A stretch of 64,000 nucleotides of DNA from Bryobacteraceae bacterium (GCA_029975915.1 JARKOC010000352.1:248001-312000); one strand, 5' to 3'; counted from the stretch's first letter, positions 54,543-62,666 are shown. The notes: generated by a model not told the origin, from the sequence alone. Numbers and translations: made by a program.

Positions 54543-55649
54543 ATGCAACGAATGTCTGGGCCCTTCCTGACCGACCCTTGTCCGAATGTCGCCGAAGTCG
54601 ACTTGATTGCGGCCATCGACGACCCATGCGTCCGCAACCTGAGAATCACCGACTGCTACGCGCGGCTTTCCACGGCGCTGCGCGCCCGCATCGGCGAGGG
54701 CGCAAATTGGTGCTCTTTCGCGACTTGGGCTTCGCGTCAGGCCGGCTCCACGATACGTGGAGAGGACTTCGGAGACCGGCTCGCCGACTTGCTCAAGGGA
54801 GAATGGCAAGCCCGCCGGCCGCTTATCGAATTGTGGCGATTCCTGCTGCGCCGCGGCTTATTCAATCCGAATTCGCGACTCGGCCGCGCCGTTCGCGCAA
54901 TCCATAGCCCGATGGATGCCTTCGGGCGTGCGAGCGAGGCTGTCGCCGCCGGTAATCTGAAGGTCTTCGCGGAGATCGGCCGGGAGTTTGCGCGCTACCT
55001 GGAGCAGCCGGAGTTGGATGCCTTTCTCTCTTCACTCTCTTCCGGCCCGCCGCCTCATGGCCAGGATTGGCTGCGTCGCGCCTTCAGGCACTATCACGAG
55101 GCGCGAATGGAAACATGGCCCGGCCGCCGCGCACAACTTATGCTGCTGGCCAACCTGGAAATCGGCTTTCATGAACAGACGCGCCTCCAACCAGAGATTC
55201 AGCAAGCAATGGAGGCCGCGCCGGACACTGCCGATGACCTGAAGTCGCGGCTGAGTGTCGTCAGACTACTGTTCTTCGTGTTTACGCCACTCGTGAATCG
55301 TTACCGCCGCTTTGCGCGTCTCCTGACGCGGCGCGCGATCTCTGAGACGATGATGGTGCTGCGGATGCCCGGCGTGACGCTTCATCTCGGCAGAAACCTG
55401 GACGCAGCCGTTCCCGCCGTCTTCTCCCACATTGACGAACCCGCCTTGCTGGAGCTTTCCTCCAATTTCGAACCTGCCGGCTGCACAGACTGTGGCGCGG
55501 ACGATTGGGCTGACCTCGGCCAGCGGATGCACTATATCTTCCACCTCTTCCGCGCGTACCACGAAAACCCAGCGCTCTTCGACACCCCATTCACCAGAGA
55601 GCAGACCGCGACCCTGCGCGCAGGACGCATCCCCGCCGGCCGGCTATGA
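54543..55649 (+). CDS. hypothetical protein with an N-terminal conserved-looking domain
   Basis: 368 residues, soluble, no signal peptide. The N-terminal third contains NLRITDCYARLSTALRARIGEGANWCSFATWASRQAG (split: ITDCYARLSTAL, then GANWCSFATWASRQAGSTI), a motif with Trp/Cys that looks conserved and enzyme-like but whose function I cannot name. The rest is helical (RARIGEG, YLEQPELDAFLSSL) and ends with a Cys pair (GCTDCGADDW). It lies 141 bases after the response regulator and converges on the radical SAM gene. Such helical proteins with ANWC motifs are seen in Actinobacteria and Acidobacteria as uncharacterised proteins; that is recollection, not a search. Confidence 0.7.
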   Translation: MQRMSGPFLTDPCPNVAEVDLIAAIDDPCVRNLRITDCYARLSTALRARIGEGANWCSFATWASRQAGSTIRGEDFGDRLADLLKGEWQARRPLIELWRFLLRRGLFNPNSRLGRAVRAIHSPMDAFGRASEAVAAGNLKVFAEIGREFARYLEQPELDAFLSSLSSGPPPHGQDWLRRAFRHYHEARMETWPGRRAQLMLLANLEIGFHEQTRLQPEIQQAMEAAPDTADDLKSRLSVVRLLFFVFTPLVNRYRRFARLLTRRAISETMMVLRMPGVTLHLGRNLDAAVPAVFSHIDEPALLELSSNFEPAGCTDCGADDWADLGQRMHYIFHLFRAYHENPALFDTPFTREQTATLRAGRIPAGRL

Positions 55650-55725
55650 AGCTTCACAGGGCTCTGAGGTAGCCGGCTGGAGCGCACTGCCGCCGCTCAT
55701 CGGGCGTCTCACGCCAGGCAGCGTG

Positions 55726-56775
55726 TCAACAACCAGCAGCCGTAGCCGAGGCCGCCGGCTTCGGCTTGCCCTTCCCGTTGCCTGAGAAGCTCAAGTACCG
55801 CTTGACGTTCTCGGCCAGCAGTTGCAGGAAAGGCTTGTCGAGATTCGAGCGGATGGCCACGTAGCATTCATCGCAGGTGTTGTTCTGGGTGAACTCCTTC
55901 ACCATACGCGCCTGCTGATCGAGCGGGTACTTCTTGAACTGCATTGAGCACGGCTGAAGGTCGCCCTGCGCCGTGACCACCAGGAAGCGAAGCCCGGCCT
56001 TGCAGCCCGGACGTCCGTTGTCCTCGAAGTACTCGCGGGTGTGCTGCAACGTCGTCGGCGCCGAGACGATCCAGTTGGTCTCGTCGCGGCGGGTCTCGAC
56101 GCGGTCCAGTTGCGTTCTGAGTTGGACCAGTTGATCCGCCGCGCCGGGGAACAGATCGCGATTGCCCGTCCGGCGCGCCGAATAGGCCGAGTAGCAGAGG
56201 TTCACGCCCCATTTGCGCGCCTGGTCGGCGTTGTCATTGATATGGGGCAGATTGGCCGAGGTGATGCAGGTGTTCAGGACGATGTCGTCGTAACCGTAGG
56301 CAGCGCACTTCGGGATCACGTCGTTCAGGTGGTCATAGAGGCCCGGCACCATCCGGAAATCGTCGTGCCGCGCGTCGGGGAAGTCGAGCGAAACCGAGAA
56401 CTGGTCCACGCCCGCCTCGCGCAGGCGCAGGTAGCGTTCCGGCGTCATCAGAGACCAGCAGGAGACCAGGATGATGTAAGGCAGAGTGTTGGGCTGCTTG
56501 ATGTTGCGGACCACCTCTTCCAGGTCGTCGCGCATCAGCGGTTCGCCACCTGACACCTGGACCACGCACGGCTTCAGCGTGTCCATGTAGCGCCGGTATT
56601 CCTCCGGGCGCAGGTTGCGGGAGTCGTCCTTCGGGCCGCCGTGATCGCAGTGGCGGCAATAGCAGGTGCAGGAATCGGTCACTTCGAACGAAACCACGAT
56701 CGGCCGCCCGGCCATCCAGTTCAACGAACCCTGACGGATGACTTCGAGCGACTGCCTCAACGGGACCTTTTGCAT
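55726..56775 (-). CDS. radical SAM protein with SPASM-like C-terminal cysteines
   Basis: 349 residues. The 4Fe-4S motif that cleaves SAM is CTCYCRHC (about residues 36-43, the canonical CxxxCxxC), followed by VQVSGGEPLMRDDLEE (the GGE motif) and SVSLDFPDARHDDFRMVPG. The C-terminal part has Cys in GRPGCKAG, LQPCSMQF and NTCDECYVAIRS, the pattern of a SPASM-type auxiliary cluster. Such enzymes modify peptides or lipids (for example hopanoid or coenzyme enzymes); with no peptide precursor gene next to it a target cannot be assigned. It starts at the ATG at 56775. Confidence 0.88.
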   Translation of the reverse strand: MQKVPLRQSLEVIRQGSLNWMAGRPIVVSFEVTDSCTCYCRHCDHGGPKDDSRNLRPEEYRRYMDTLKPCVVQVSGGEPLMRDDLEEVVRNIKQPNTLPYIILVSCWSLMTPERYLRLREAGVDQFSVSLDFPDARHDDFRMVPGLYDHLNDVIPKCAAYGYDDIVLNTCITSANLPHINDNADQARKWGVNLCYSAYSARRTGNRDLFPGAADQLVQLRTQLDRVETRRDETNWIVSAPTTLQHTREYFEDNGRPGCKAGLRFLVVTAQGDLQPCSMQFKKYPLDQQARMVKEFTQNNTCDECYVAIRSNLDKPFLQLLAENVKRYLSFSGNGKGKPKPAASATAAGC

Positions 56776-56988
56776 GGCTTAAACGCCATCATACCAAGAG
56801 GTCCGGAATTGCAGCAATCTTGTACAGATTGAACGGCGCCATTGCCCCCCCGAATGGCAACAGATCCACGCCGAGCGGAGAACCGCCACACGGTGCAGCC
56901 CAACCGAGAACAGAGAGTGCGGGTTCCCGAATCGACCGTGCGAGGGGAAATTGACGCCCGCCATTCGCGGCGCTATCCTCGTCACGTC

Positions 56989-57393
56989 ATGTCAGCCCGG
57001 TCTGATTACCTCAAAGTCCTCCGCTGGGGCGCCGCGCTAGTCCTTTCGCTCGTCCTGCTGGCCGCCGGCGCTTCCTGGGCCATGATCGAATGGGGTCTCG
57101 TTTCGGCCAAGCGGAGCGCCGAGGCCCAGTTCCCCGGCCGCGACGCCTCGCAAGCCCTCATCGACCTCGTTGATTGCGAAAAGTGCGCCATGGAGCAGCG
57201 CAACCGAGCCGTCTGGACCCTCGGCCAGATCCGCGAGGACCGCGCCCTTCCGGTCCTGCACAAACACTTCTATGATGGCCCGTGCAACCACTCGAAATAC
57301 ATCTGCCAGCACAAACTCCGGAAGGCGCTGAAACGCATCGAAGACCGCCCGCCCGTTCACGCCAAGCGAGAAGGGGCTCTCCTTTTCTATTGA
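56989..57393 (+). CDS. membrane-anchored HEAT-like repeat protein
   Basis: 134 residues from the ATG at 56989. One membrane helix (about 10-32, AALVLSLVLLAAGASWAMIEWG), then a small domain with a HEAT-like repeat (EQRNRAVWTLGQIREDRALPVL) and four Cys (DCEKCAM, PCNHSKYICQHKL) spaced like a metal site or disulfides. Part of this sequence is duplicated 700 bases downstream as a broken copy. The frame is open further upstream (from 56842) but without a signal peptide or SD sequence. Function unknown; the neighbouring gene encodes a peptidoglycan-binding protein. Confidence 0.75.
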   Translation: MSARSDYLKVLRWGAALVLSLVLLAAGASWAMIEWGLVSAKRSAEAQFPGRDASQALIDLVDCEKCAMEQRNRAVWTLGQIREDRALPVLHKHFYDGPCNHSKYICQHKLRKALKRIEDRPPVHAKREGALLFY

Positions 57394-57421
57394 CAGGACG
57401 CGTTTCAGTACTATCCTGTCA
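57390..57421 (+). promoter_or_regulatory. sigma-70 promoter inside an 8-bp inverted repeat
   Basis: TTGACA (57390-57395) and TATCCT (57412-57417) are spaced by 16 bases, a near-consensus promoter. TGACAGGA (57391-57398) and TCCTGTCA (57414-57421) are perfect inverted repeats that overlap both boxes and centre 15 bases apart. Transcription would start near 57424, with AGGAGG (57429-57434) and the ATG at 57438 close behind. The dyad is an operator candidate. Confidence 0.7.
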
Positions 57422-57437
57422 TGTATTAGGAGGGACC

Positions 57438-57884
57438 ATGGCCAAGATCACGAATTTGGGCAATGAAGTCGATCTGAGGTGGATCCACAATGTGTCATAC
57501 GCGGTCGGACCGGGCTGCTCCAACAGTAGCGATGACGTCATGATGATCCAGCATCTGCTCAATAAGGTGATGCCGTCGTTGGACATCGTTGCGCCCAACG
57601 GGCAGCCGATCACCGCTTATCTGAAGCGGGACGGGATCTTCGGACCCAAGACCCACGCGGCCATCGCGGGTTATCAGAACAACCTCAGGTCGCGAGGCAA
57701 GGTGGCTTCGGCTGATGGCCGGATCCATCCCTCGAACAAAAGCGGATGGAACGCACACGGCAACCAGTACACGATCGTGCACCTGAACCGGGACCACCGC
57801 AACATCTACGGCAGGCTGGCCGATGACGCCGAATTCCCGCCGCCGGTGATTGCGGCGCTTAAGCGGAATCCGGTCGAGGGGTAA
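57438..57884 (+). CDS. peptidoglycan-binding-domain protein (PG_binding_1-like)
   Basis: 148 residues. No signal peptide is seen. The core has a PG_binding_1 motif: VMMIQHLLNKVM near the start and RDGIFGPKTHAAIAGYQNNL (about residues 71-90), the DG-xFGPxT-xxAI-xxYQ pattern. The remaining C-terminal part (NKSGWNAHGNQYTIVHLNRD) has no known motif. It has a near-perfect ribosome-binding sequence (AGGAGG) and its own promoter within an inverted repeat. It is followed by a broken copy of the HEAT-like gene and by a secreted LAS-type peptidase gene. It may bind cell-wall material or, without a signal peptide, act in another way. Confidence 0.85.
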   Translation: MAKITNLGNEVDLRWIHNVSYAVGPGCSNSSDDVMMIQHLLNKVMPSLDIVAPNGQPITAYLKRDGIFGPKTHAAIAGYQNNLRSRGKVASADGRIHPSNKSGWNAHGNQYTIVHLNRDHRNIYGRLADDAEFPPPVIAALKRNPVEG

Positions 57885-57923
57885 GGCGCGCGGGGGTTGC
57901 ACGATCCGGATTTTGCCGCCTTC

Positions 57924-58079
57924 GATCCTCGGCCAGATCCGCGAACAACGCGCCTTGCCGTCCTCCATGAACACTTCTACAACGGCCCGTGAAACCACTC
58001 GAAGTCCCTCTGCCAGTACGACTTCCGCATGGCCCTCAGACGCATCGAAGACCAGCCGCCGGTCCGCGCGAAGAGGTAA
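57924..58079 (+). pseudogene. broken partial copy of the HEAT-like gene at 56989
   Basis: The DNA from 57924 to 58079 is clearly homologous to 57218-57372, the second half of the HEAT-like gene. The peptide LGQIREQRALP (real gene: LGQIREDRALP) continues after a one-base deletion (about 57961) as LHEHFYNGP, then TGA at the Cys codon (TGC to TGA), then NHSK, LCQYDFRMALRRIEDQPPVRAKR and a stop at 58077-58079. So the copy has a frameshift and an in-frame stop. It lacks the membrane part and the promoter. A partial duplication followed by decay is the simplest reading. Confidence 0.8.
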
Positions 58080-58156
58080 CAAGTCAACGCCGTGACCGGA
58101 ACAGTCAACCTCGGTAACACCTGACAATCGGTCAATATTGCTATGGCATTTTACCA

Positions 58157-58185
58157 TTGACAACGGTGATTATTGAGCGCATAGT
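58157..58185 (+). promoter_or_regulatory. candidate promoter of the interrupted peptidase gene
   Basis: TTGACA (58157-58162) and CATAGT (58180-58185) are spaced by 17 bases. The start of transcription would fall at or near the GTG at 58192. The -35 is perfect, the -10 is weak. Confidence 0.45.
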
Positions 58186-58191
58186 CGGGGC

Positions 58192-59010
58192 GTGAAACGA
58201 CGAGCCATCCTAGCTTTTGTAGTTGGTGCAGCGGTGTATGCGCAAAACTAGCCTGACCAACAACCAGGAACCAGCCAACTTCTTGCCGCATGTCTCTATG
58301 TAAACGGCCAACCGTCCCCCGGCGCCGACGTCTATTGGCAATCCAATGTCAATGCCAGTTCCGGCTACCACGACCACACCTCAGGACGGCCCAGCGGAAG
58401 TTTCAATACCCCCGTTGCCGGCACGTATCCATTCGCAAACGAATTCGCCATGTCAACCACGTCCTTTGACGGCTGTGCTTACATCTACTGGTACGCGCCG
58501 AATGCGGCCGGAGCACATGCCATTACGGCGTATACATCGATGGGTGGAAGTGCCAGCATCTTCATCAACGTGTGGACGTTACCGTTCACCGGTTGGCTGT
58601 ATGAACTGCCGAGCAGTTCAAATTACCAACTCGTGGGCTCCACGAACAACCATATGCTGAATCACTACGGGACTGCCAATACCGTGCTGGCCATCCCTGT
58701 CATCATGCAGCAGTTCAAGGCGGAGACGGGGCTTACGCCGACTGTCAACGATATGAGTTTGGGTTGGGGTGGGACGTTCGATCTTGGGCCAGCTTATGCG
58801 ACGGCCAACTGCCCTGCATACCTAGCGCAGTTTTGGACAAACAGTTGTGCGCATGCTGAGCATCGAATAGGGCGCAACGTGGATGTTCCGACATCGCCTC
58901 TTGGCAGCCAAAGGCCGAAATTTGTGGCAATCGCGACCTTCTACGGCGCGGCTGATGGTGGTCCCATTCTCGATGAAGGAAATCACTTGCATCTGCGTTT
59001 CGCATATTGA
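58192..59010 (+). pseudogene. secreted LAS-type (M15/MepA-like) peptidase gene interrupted by TAG after the signal peptide
   Basis: From the GTG at 58192 the frame encodes a signal peptide (MKRRAILAFVVGAAVYAQN), then TAG (58249-58251), and then continues for 253 codons without another stop to 59010. The second part opens PDQQPGTSQLLAACLYVNGQ and has an Ig-like N-terminal region, then VNDMSLGWGGTFDLG, AEHRIGRNVDV (a His..Asp zinc pair) and EGNHLHLRF (His-x-His). This is the metal site of LAS-type enzymes (MepA, VanX, M15), which cut cell-wall peptides. As written, the gene is broken by one base; reinitiation at the ATG at 58450 would give 186 residues without export signal. It could also be a sequencing error. 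Confidence 0.7.
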
Positions 59011-59024
59011 GAGGAACAACCGAC

Positions 59025-59945
59025 ATGATACACATTTGTATCCTCGCGGCTCTCCCAGTGGCTGTTACGCTTGCCACCCAGACTATTGACCCGCAAGCCA
59101 AACCGCAACCAGGCGTGAAGTTCGAGATGAGGCCAGGGCCCTTGGTGTCTGGCCCTGTGCCGGTCGAGAAGGACCCCGGCGACGATGTCATTGTCCGGCC
59201 GGACGGAGCCATTGTGGCAACTTCACGTTCCCGCTCCTTCGTTTTCCCACTAACGAATCGCATGGAACCCACACTGAGCGTATCCTACAGCTTCGTGAAC
59301 AACCGCATTCTGTACGAGTACAGCCTGTCGAACGGCGCGATCGCGGCCGATCCAATCTCGTCTTTCATGCTCGGCATCGCTGTGGATGCCGAGGTGACTG
59401 CGCCGGAACCGTGGAAGTCGATGAAGGTAACGCGTCCCTTCGAGCCGCCGATGCTCGGCTTCTACCGGGCTGTCATCGACAGCGACAGCGCTCGGGGCCT
59501 TCTAAGAGCGGGCGAATCAGTCAGATCGATCCGCGTTTCATGCGATGGGGTCCCCGGGCTTGTCGAAAGCACGATATACCCCGAACCCCTCCAGCCGCAG
59601 TATCGAGCCAATGAGTATCAGGAGTTCATGGGTGCGACGTCTCCGTGGGTCCAGCGCCGCCTCACGGAACTGGACACTGCCGACCGCCACCGTCTGCGCG
59701 GCTTGGCCATCGGCCCCGTCACCCCGCTCGGCGCCGACTCGATAGAGGCGATTCGCAAAGAGATACAGACCGCTTCGCAGCGTCCGCAATTTGCAGCACT
59801 TCAGGTCCAGGTCAGGAGCCAGTCCTTCCCAATCGACAAAGCCGGACTCGCTCGCTGGTTGGCCGACGCGCGAAAGCAGGCGGCTCCGGGCATTGTGGCC
59901 GAATTCTTCGACGCCATGGTTTGGCGATTGAATCGTCTTCCCTAG
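59025..59945 (+). CDS. secreted protein of unknown function
   Basis: 306 residues. The ATG at 59025 has GAGAGGA about eight bases upstream; the TTG at 59007, which overlaps the preceding stop, is less likely. A signal peptide-like start (MIHICILAALPVAVTLA) is followed by a beta-rich domain (TLSVSYSFVNNRILYEYSLSN, FMLGIAVDAEVTAPEPWKSM) and a helical C-terminal part (IEAIRKEIQTASQRP). No family is recognised. It is 14 bases downstream of the peptidase gene, so they form a pair. Codon use is less GC biased than elsewhere in the window. Confidence 0.75.
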   Translation: MIHICILAALPVAVTLATQTIDPQAKPQPGVKFEMRPGPLVSGPVPVEKDPGDDVIVRPDGAIVATSRSRSFVFPLTNRMEPTLSVSYSFVNNRILYEYSLSNGAIAADPISSFMLGIAVDAEVTAPEPWKSMKVTRPFEPPMLGFYRAVIDSDSARGLLRAGESVRSIRVSCDGVPGLVESTIYPEPLQPQYRANEYQEFMGATSPWVQRRLTELDTADRHRLRGLAIGPVTPLGADSIEAIRKEIQTASQRPQFAALQVQVRSQSFPIDKAGLARWLADARKQAAPGIVAEFFDAMVWRLNRLP

Positions 59946-60090
59946 CCGATTATTTCCGTCGCGTTGACGAACCCGGTCGGCAACGCTCGTCGATCGCGAG
60001 CGCCATGTGGTCATCCATGACCACTCGCGAGACGCAGGCTCGTCTACCAAGGGGTTCCCAGGCGCCATTCAAGCTTGACGCCCCATCGCA

Positions 60091-60096
60091 TATACT
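60091..60096 (+). promoter_or_regulatory. possible -10 box of the DUF1080 gene
   Basis: TATACT lies ten bases before the first ATG. The only -35-like sequence at 17-base spacing (TTCAAG, 60068-60073) is poor. Weak support. Confidence 0.3.
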
Positions 60097-60105
60097 GTTC
60101 CCATC

Positions 60106-60957
60106 ATGATGCGATCCGCGCTTCTGCTCTGTCTGCTCACCAGCACGCTTCTCTTTGGTCAGAATAAGGCCGACGAAAAGGAATGGATCCAACTGTTCAA
60201 CGGCAAGGACCTCACCGGCTGGATCCCCAAGATCACCGGCTATGCGACGGGCGAGAACTTCGGCAACACTTTCCGCGTCGAAAACGGCGCAATGGTGGTC
60301 CGCTACGACCAATACAAGGAGTGGGGCAGCCGCTTCGGCCACATCTTTTACAAGGACCCGTTCAGCTACTACATCATCGCCGTCGAATACCGTTTCGTGG
60401 GCGACCAGGTTGCCGGTGGCCCCGGCTGGGCGACGCGCAACTCCGGCATCATGGTCCATTGCCAGAGCCCGCAGTCGATGGGCAAGGACCAGGACTTCCC
60501 CATCTCCATCGAATCCCAACTCCTCGGCGGCCTCGGCAAGGGACCGCGCACGACGCTTAACCTCTGCACGCCCGGCACCAACGTCGTCTACAACGGCAAG
60601 TTCACCACGCAGCATTGCATCAACTCGACATCGAAGACTTATGACGGCGACCAGTGGGTGCGCGCCGAGGTCGAGGTGCATGGCAGCGGCGTGGTCCGCC
60701 ACATGATCAACGGCGAGACGGTCCTCAGCTACGAGATGCCGCAAATCGGCGGCGGCTCGGTGTCGAAACACGACCCGGCCGTGAAAGTGGACGGCAAGAT
60801 GCTCGAAAGCGGCTGGATTTCGCTGCAAAGCGAATCGCATCCAGTCGAGTTCCGCAAGGTCGAGCTGCTGAATCTTGTCGGCTGCACCGACCCCAAAGCC
60901 TTCAATTACAAGAGCTACTATCTGAAATCAGAACCGTCAACCTGCATGTACAAATAG
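60106..60957 (+). CDS. secreted DUF1080 (3-keto-disaccharide hydrolase-like) protein
   Basis: 283 residues. A signal peptide (RSALLLCLLTSTLLFGQ) precedes a concanavalin-like beta-sandwich with the DUF1080 signature EWIQLFNGKDLTGWIPKITG, FRVENGAMVV, RNSGIMVHCQSPQSM, WVRAEVEVHGSGVVRHMINGE and SGWISLQSESHPVEFRKVELLNL. Some members hydrolyse 3-keto-glycosides after oxidation by a Gfo/Idh enzyme; others only bind sugars. Two ATGs start the frame (60106, 60109). It is followed at 60969 by a sugar isomerase/epimerase, a common pair in this pathway. Confidence 0.9.
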   Translation: MMRSALLLCLLTSTLLFGQNKADEKEWIQLFNGKDLTGWIPKITGYATGENFGNTFRVENGAMVVRYDQYKEWGSRFGHIFYKDPFSYYIIAVEYRFVGDQVAGGPGWATRNSGIMVHCQSPQSMGKDQDFPISIESQLLGGLGKGPRTTLNLCTPGTNVVYNGKFTTQHCINSTSKTYDGDQWVRAEVEVHGSGVVRHMINGETVLSYEMPQIGGGSVSKHDPAVKVDGKMLESGWISLQSESHPVEFRKVELLNLVGCTDPKAFNYKSYYLKSEPSTCMYK

Positions 60958-60968
60958 AGGAATCCGCG

Positions 60969-61811
60969 ATGCAATTCACACGGCGTGAACTGATCCTGGC
61001 GGCCACACCCGCCTGCTTGCCGATCCAGGCGGCGAAGCTGAAGTCGATCGGCGCGCAGCTTTATACGCTGCGCTCCGTGCTGCCGAAACAGCCGCTCGAC
61101 ACTCTGAAGGCTCTGGAAGCGCTCGGCTACACGGAAGTGGAAGCCGTCTCGGGCGATCTGCCCAAGATTTGGGATGCTCTGAGTCAAACGAAGCTGAAGC
61201 CCGTCAGCGTCCATTTGGACGCCGGGGCGTTCCTGTCAGCGCCCGAGAAGATCCCGGCGATGATCGACGACTCGAAGGCGCGCGGATTCAAATTCGTCGT
61301 CTGCCCCTATGTCCCGCCGAACATGCGAAGCGCCGAAAACATGAAGAAGCTCGGCCAGACTCTGAACAAGGCGGGCGAACTGGCCAAGGCGGCGGGCATG
61401 ACGCTGTGCTACCACAACCATGCCTTCGAGTTCGCACCGCTGGAGGGTACGACCATCTTTGACCGCATGATGGCAGAGACGGACCCGAAGCTGGTGCAGG
61501 TGGAACTGGACATCATGTGGGTGAAGGTGGCCGGGCTGGATCCGGCTTCGTTCATCCAGAAATACGCGAAGCGCATATCGCTGGTTCATCTGAAGAACGT
61601 CTCGGCCGGACTGCCGCCGCGATTTGACGAGCGCGTGCCGCGCGAGGCGTTCCAGGAAGTGGGCAAGGGCGCGATTGAGATCGGCCCCGTGGTGAAGGCG
61701 GCCGCGAAGGCCGGTGTGGAACACTTCTTTGTCGAGCAGGACCAGACGCCAGGCGATCCGCTGGCGAGCCTGAAGGGCAGTATCGAGTATCTCAAGGCTC
61801 TGAATTATTAA
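60969..61811 (+). CDS. Tat-exported sugar phosphate isomerase/epimerase (xylose isomerase-like TIM barrel)
   Basis: 280 residues from the ATG at 60969. A Tat-like start (FTRRELILAATPACLPIQA) leads to an AP-endonuclease-2-like TIM barrel: SIGAQLYTLRSVLPKQP, ALGYTEVEAVSGD, FVVCPYVPPNM, CYHNHAFEFAPLEGTTIFD, LVQVELDIMWVKVAG, SLVHLKNVSAG and EHFFVEQDQTPG. His, Glu and Asp of the metal site are visible. The family isomerises or epimerises sugars or dehydrates keto-sugars. It sits 11 bases after the DUF1080 gene, which suggests a shared exported 3-keto-sugar pathway. Confidence 0.9.
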   Translation: MQFTRRELILAATPACLPIQAAKLKSIGAQLYTLRSVLPKQPLDTLKALEALGYTEVEAVSGDLPKIWDALSQTKLKPVSVHLDAGAFLSAPEKIPAMIDDSKARGFKFVVCPYVPPNMRSAENMKKLGQTLNKAGELAKAAGMTLCYHNHAFEFAPLEGTTIFDRMMAETDPKLVQVELDIMWVKVAGLDPASFIQKYAKRISLVHLKNVSAGLPPRFDERVPREAFQEVGKGAIEIGPVVKAAAKAGVEHFFVEQDQTPGDPLASLKGSIEYLKALNY

Positions 61812-61820
61812 CAGGAGGTG

Positions 61821-62663
61821 TCAAGGTCCCGGCGGCCCAATCACCGCTCTTCGGAAACTGACTCCATCGGCAAACACATCCACAACGGCTGCGCACACAT
61901 CCACCGGATTCTCCACCAATCCTGGCACAGTGAAGAAGTTGACCTGCGAAATCTTCGACCGCCCGCCGCGATGGTCGTGTCCGTTCATCCAAAACCGGAC
62001 GCCGGTCCTGCGCAATATCACGGCCTGAGTCTGCCGCCAGTCCCACAGGAGGTGATCCGGGCGGGCTGAACCAACCATCAGCGGGAAATGACAGAAAAGC
62101 CCCACCAGCCGCCCCCGCCTGTCCGCGTCGGCGAGCATGTCCGCCAGCCACTCCCGCTGCGTTTCCCCCAGCCCGCCATTCCAGGATTGAGCGTTCGGCG
62201 CGCCCTGCTTTTTCAGTTCCGCCAGCACTGCATCGCCCACCCCGCCGTCGCCCGCCCTCACCGCCAGCCCGTCCAGCACGATGAAATCCCATTCGTCCCG
62301 GCTGAACTTGTAGTGCGCCAACGGCATCTTGAGCCGTTTTAACCACCCATCGCGCGGCGTGTCGTGGTTGCCGATGACGTGATAGAGCGGCTGGGGCAAA
62401 GCATAGAGTTCCGGCAGGATCCGCTCCAGATTGTCCAGCCCGCCATCCACCAAATCGCCCAGATGAACCGTGAAAGCGCATTCCTGCCCTGCAAACAGCT
62501 TTGCGCACTCCCGGACTTTTCCGATCGATGCCCGGTAGTCCCTCGCACCCGCTGCCGGCTGGTCGGCGTATTGAATGTCGGCGATCGCCGCAAACGAAAA
62601 CAGCCGTCCCACCCTCGGCGCGGCGGCCGCCGATGCCAGGAACTCACGACGGCTGAGAGGCAT
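61821..62663 (-). CDS. Tat-exported calcineurin-like metallophosphoesterase
   Basis: 280 residues. A Tat-like signal (SRREFLASAAAAPRVG) is followed by the metallophosphatase motifs: AIADIQYAD (D-x-Q in place of the usual D-x-H), HLGDLVDGG, VIGNHDTPRD, GLFCHFPLM and NGHDHRGG. The metal-binding Asp, Asn and His are in place. The first motif's His is Gln, as also occurs in some phosphodiesterase subfamilies. Substrate unknown. It converges on the isomerase gene with nine bases between the stops and lies four bases after the aldo/keto reductase gene. Confidence 0.9.
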   Translation of the reverse strand: MPLSRREFLASAAAAPRVGRLFSFAAIADIQYADQPAAGARDYRASIGKVRECAKLFAGQECAFTVHLGDLVDGGLDNLERILPELYALPQPLYHVIGNHDTPRDGWLKRLKMPLAHYKFSRDEWDFIVLDGLAVRAGDGGVGDAVLAELKKQGAPNAQSWNGGLGETQREWLADMLADADRRGRLVGLFCHFPLMVGSARPDHLLWDWRQTQAVILRRTGVRFWMNGHDHRGGRSKISQVNFFTVPGLVENPVDVCAAVVDVFADGVSFRRAVIGPPGP

Positions 62664-62666
62664 CCT

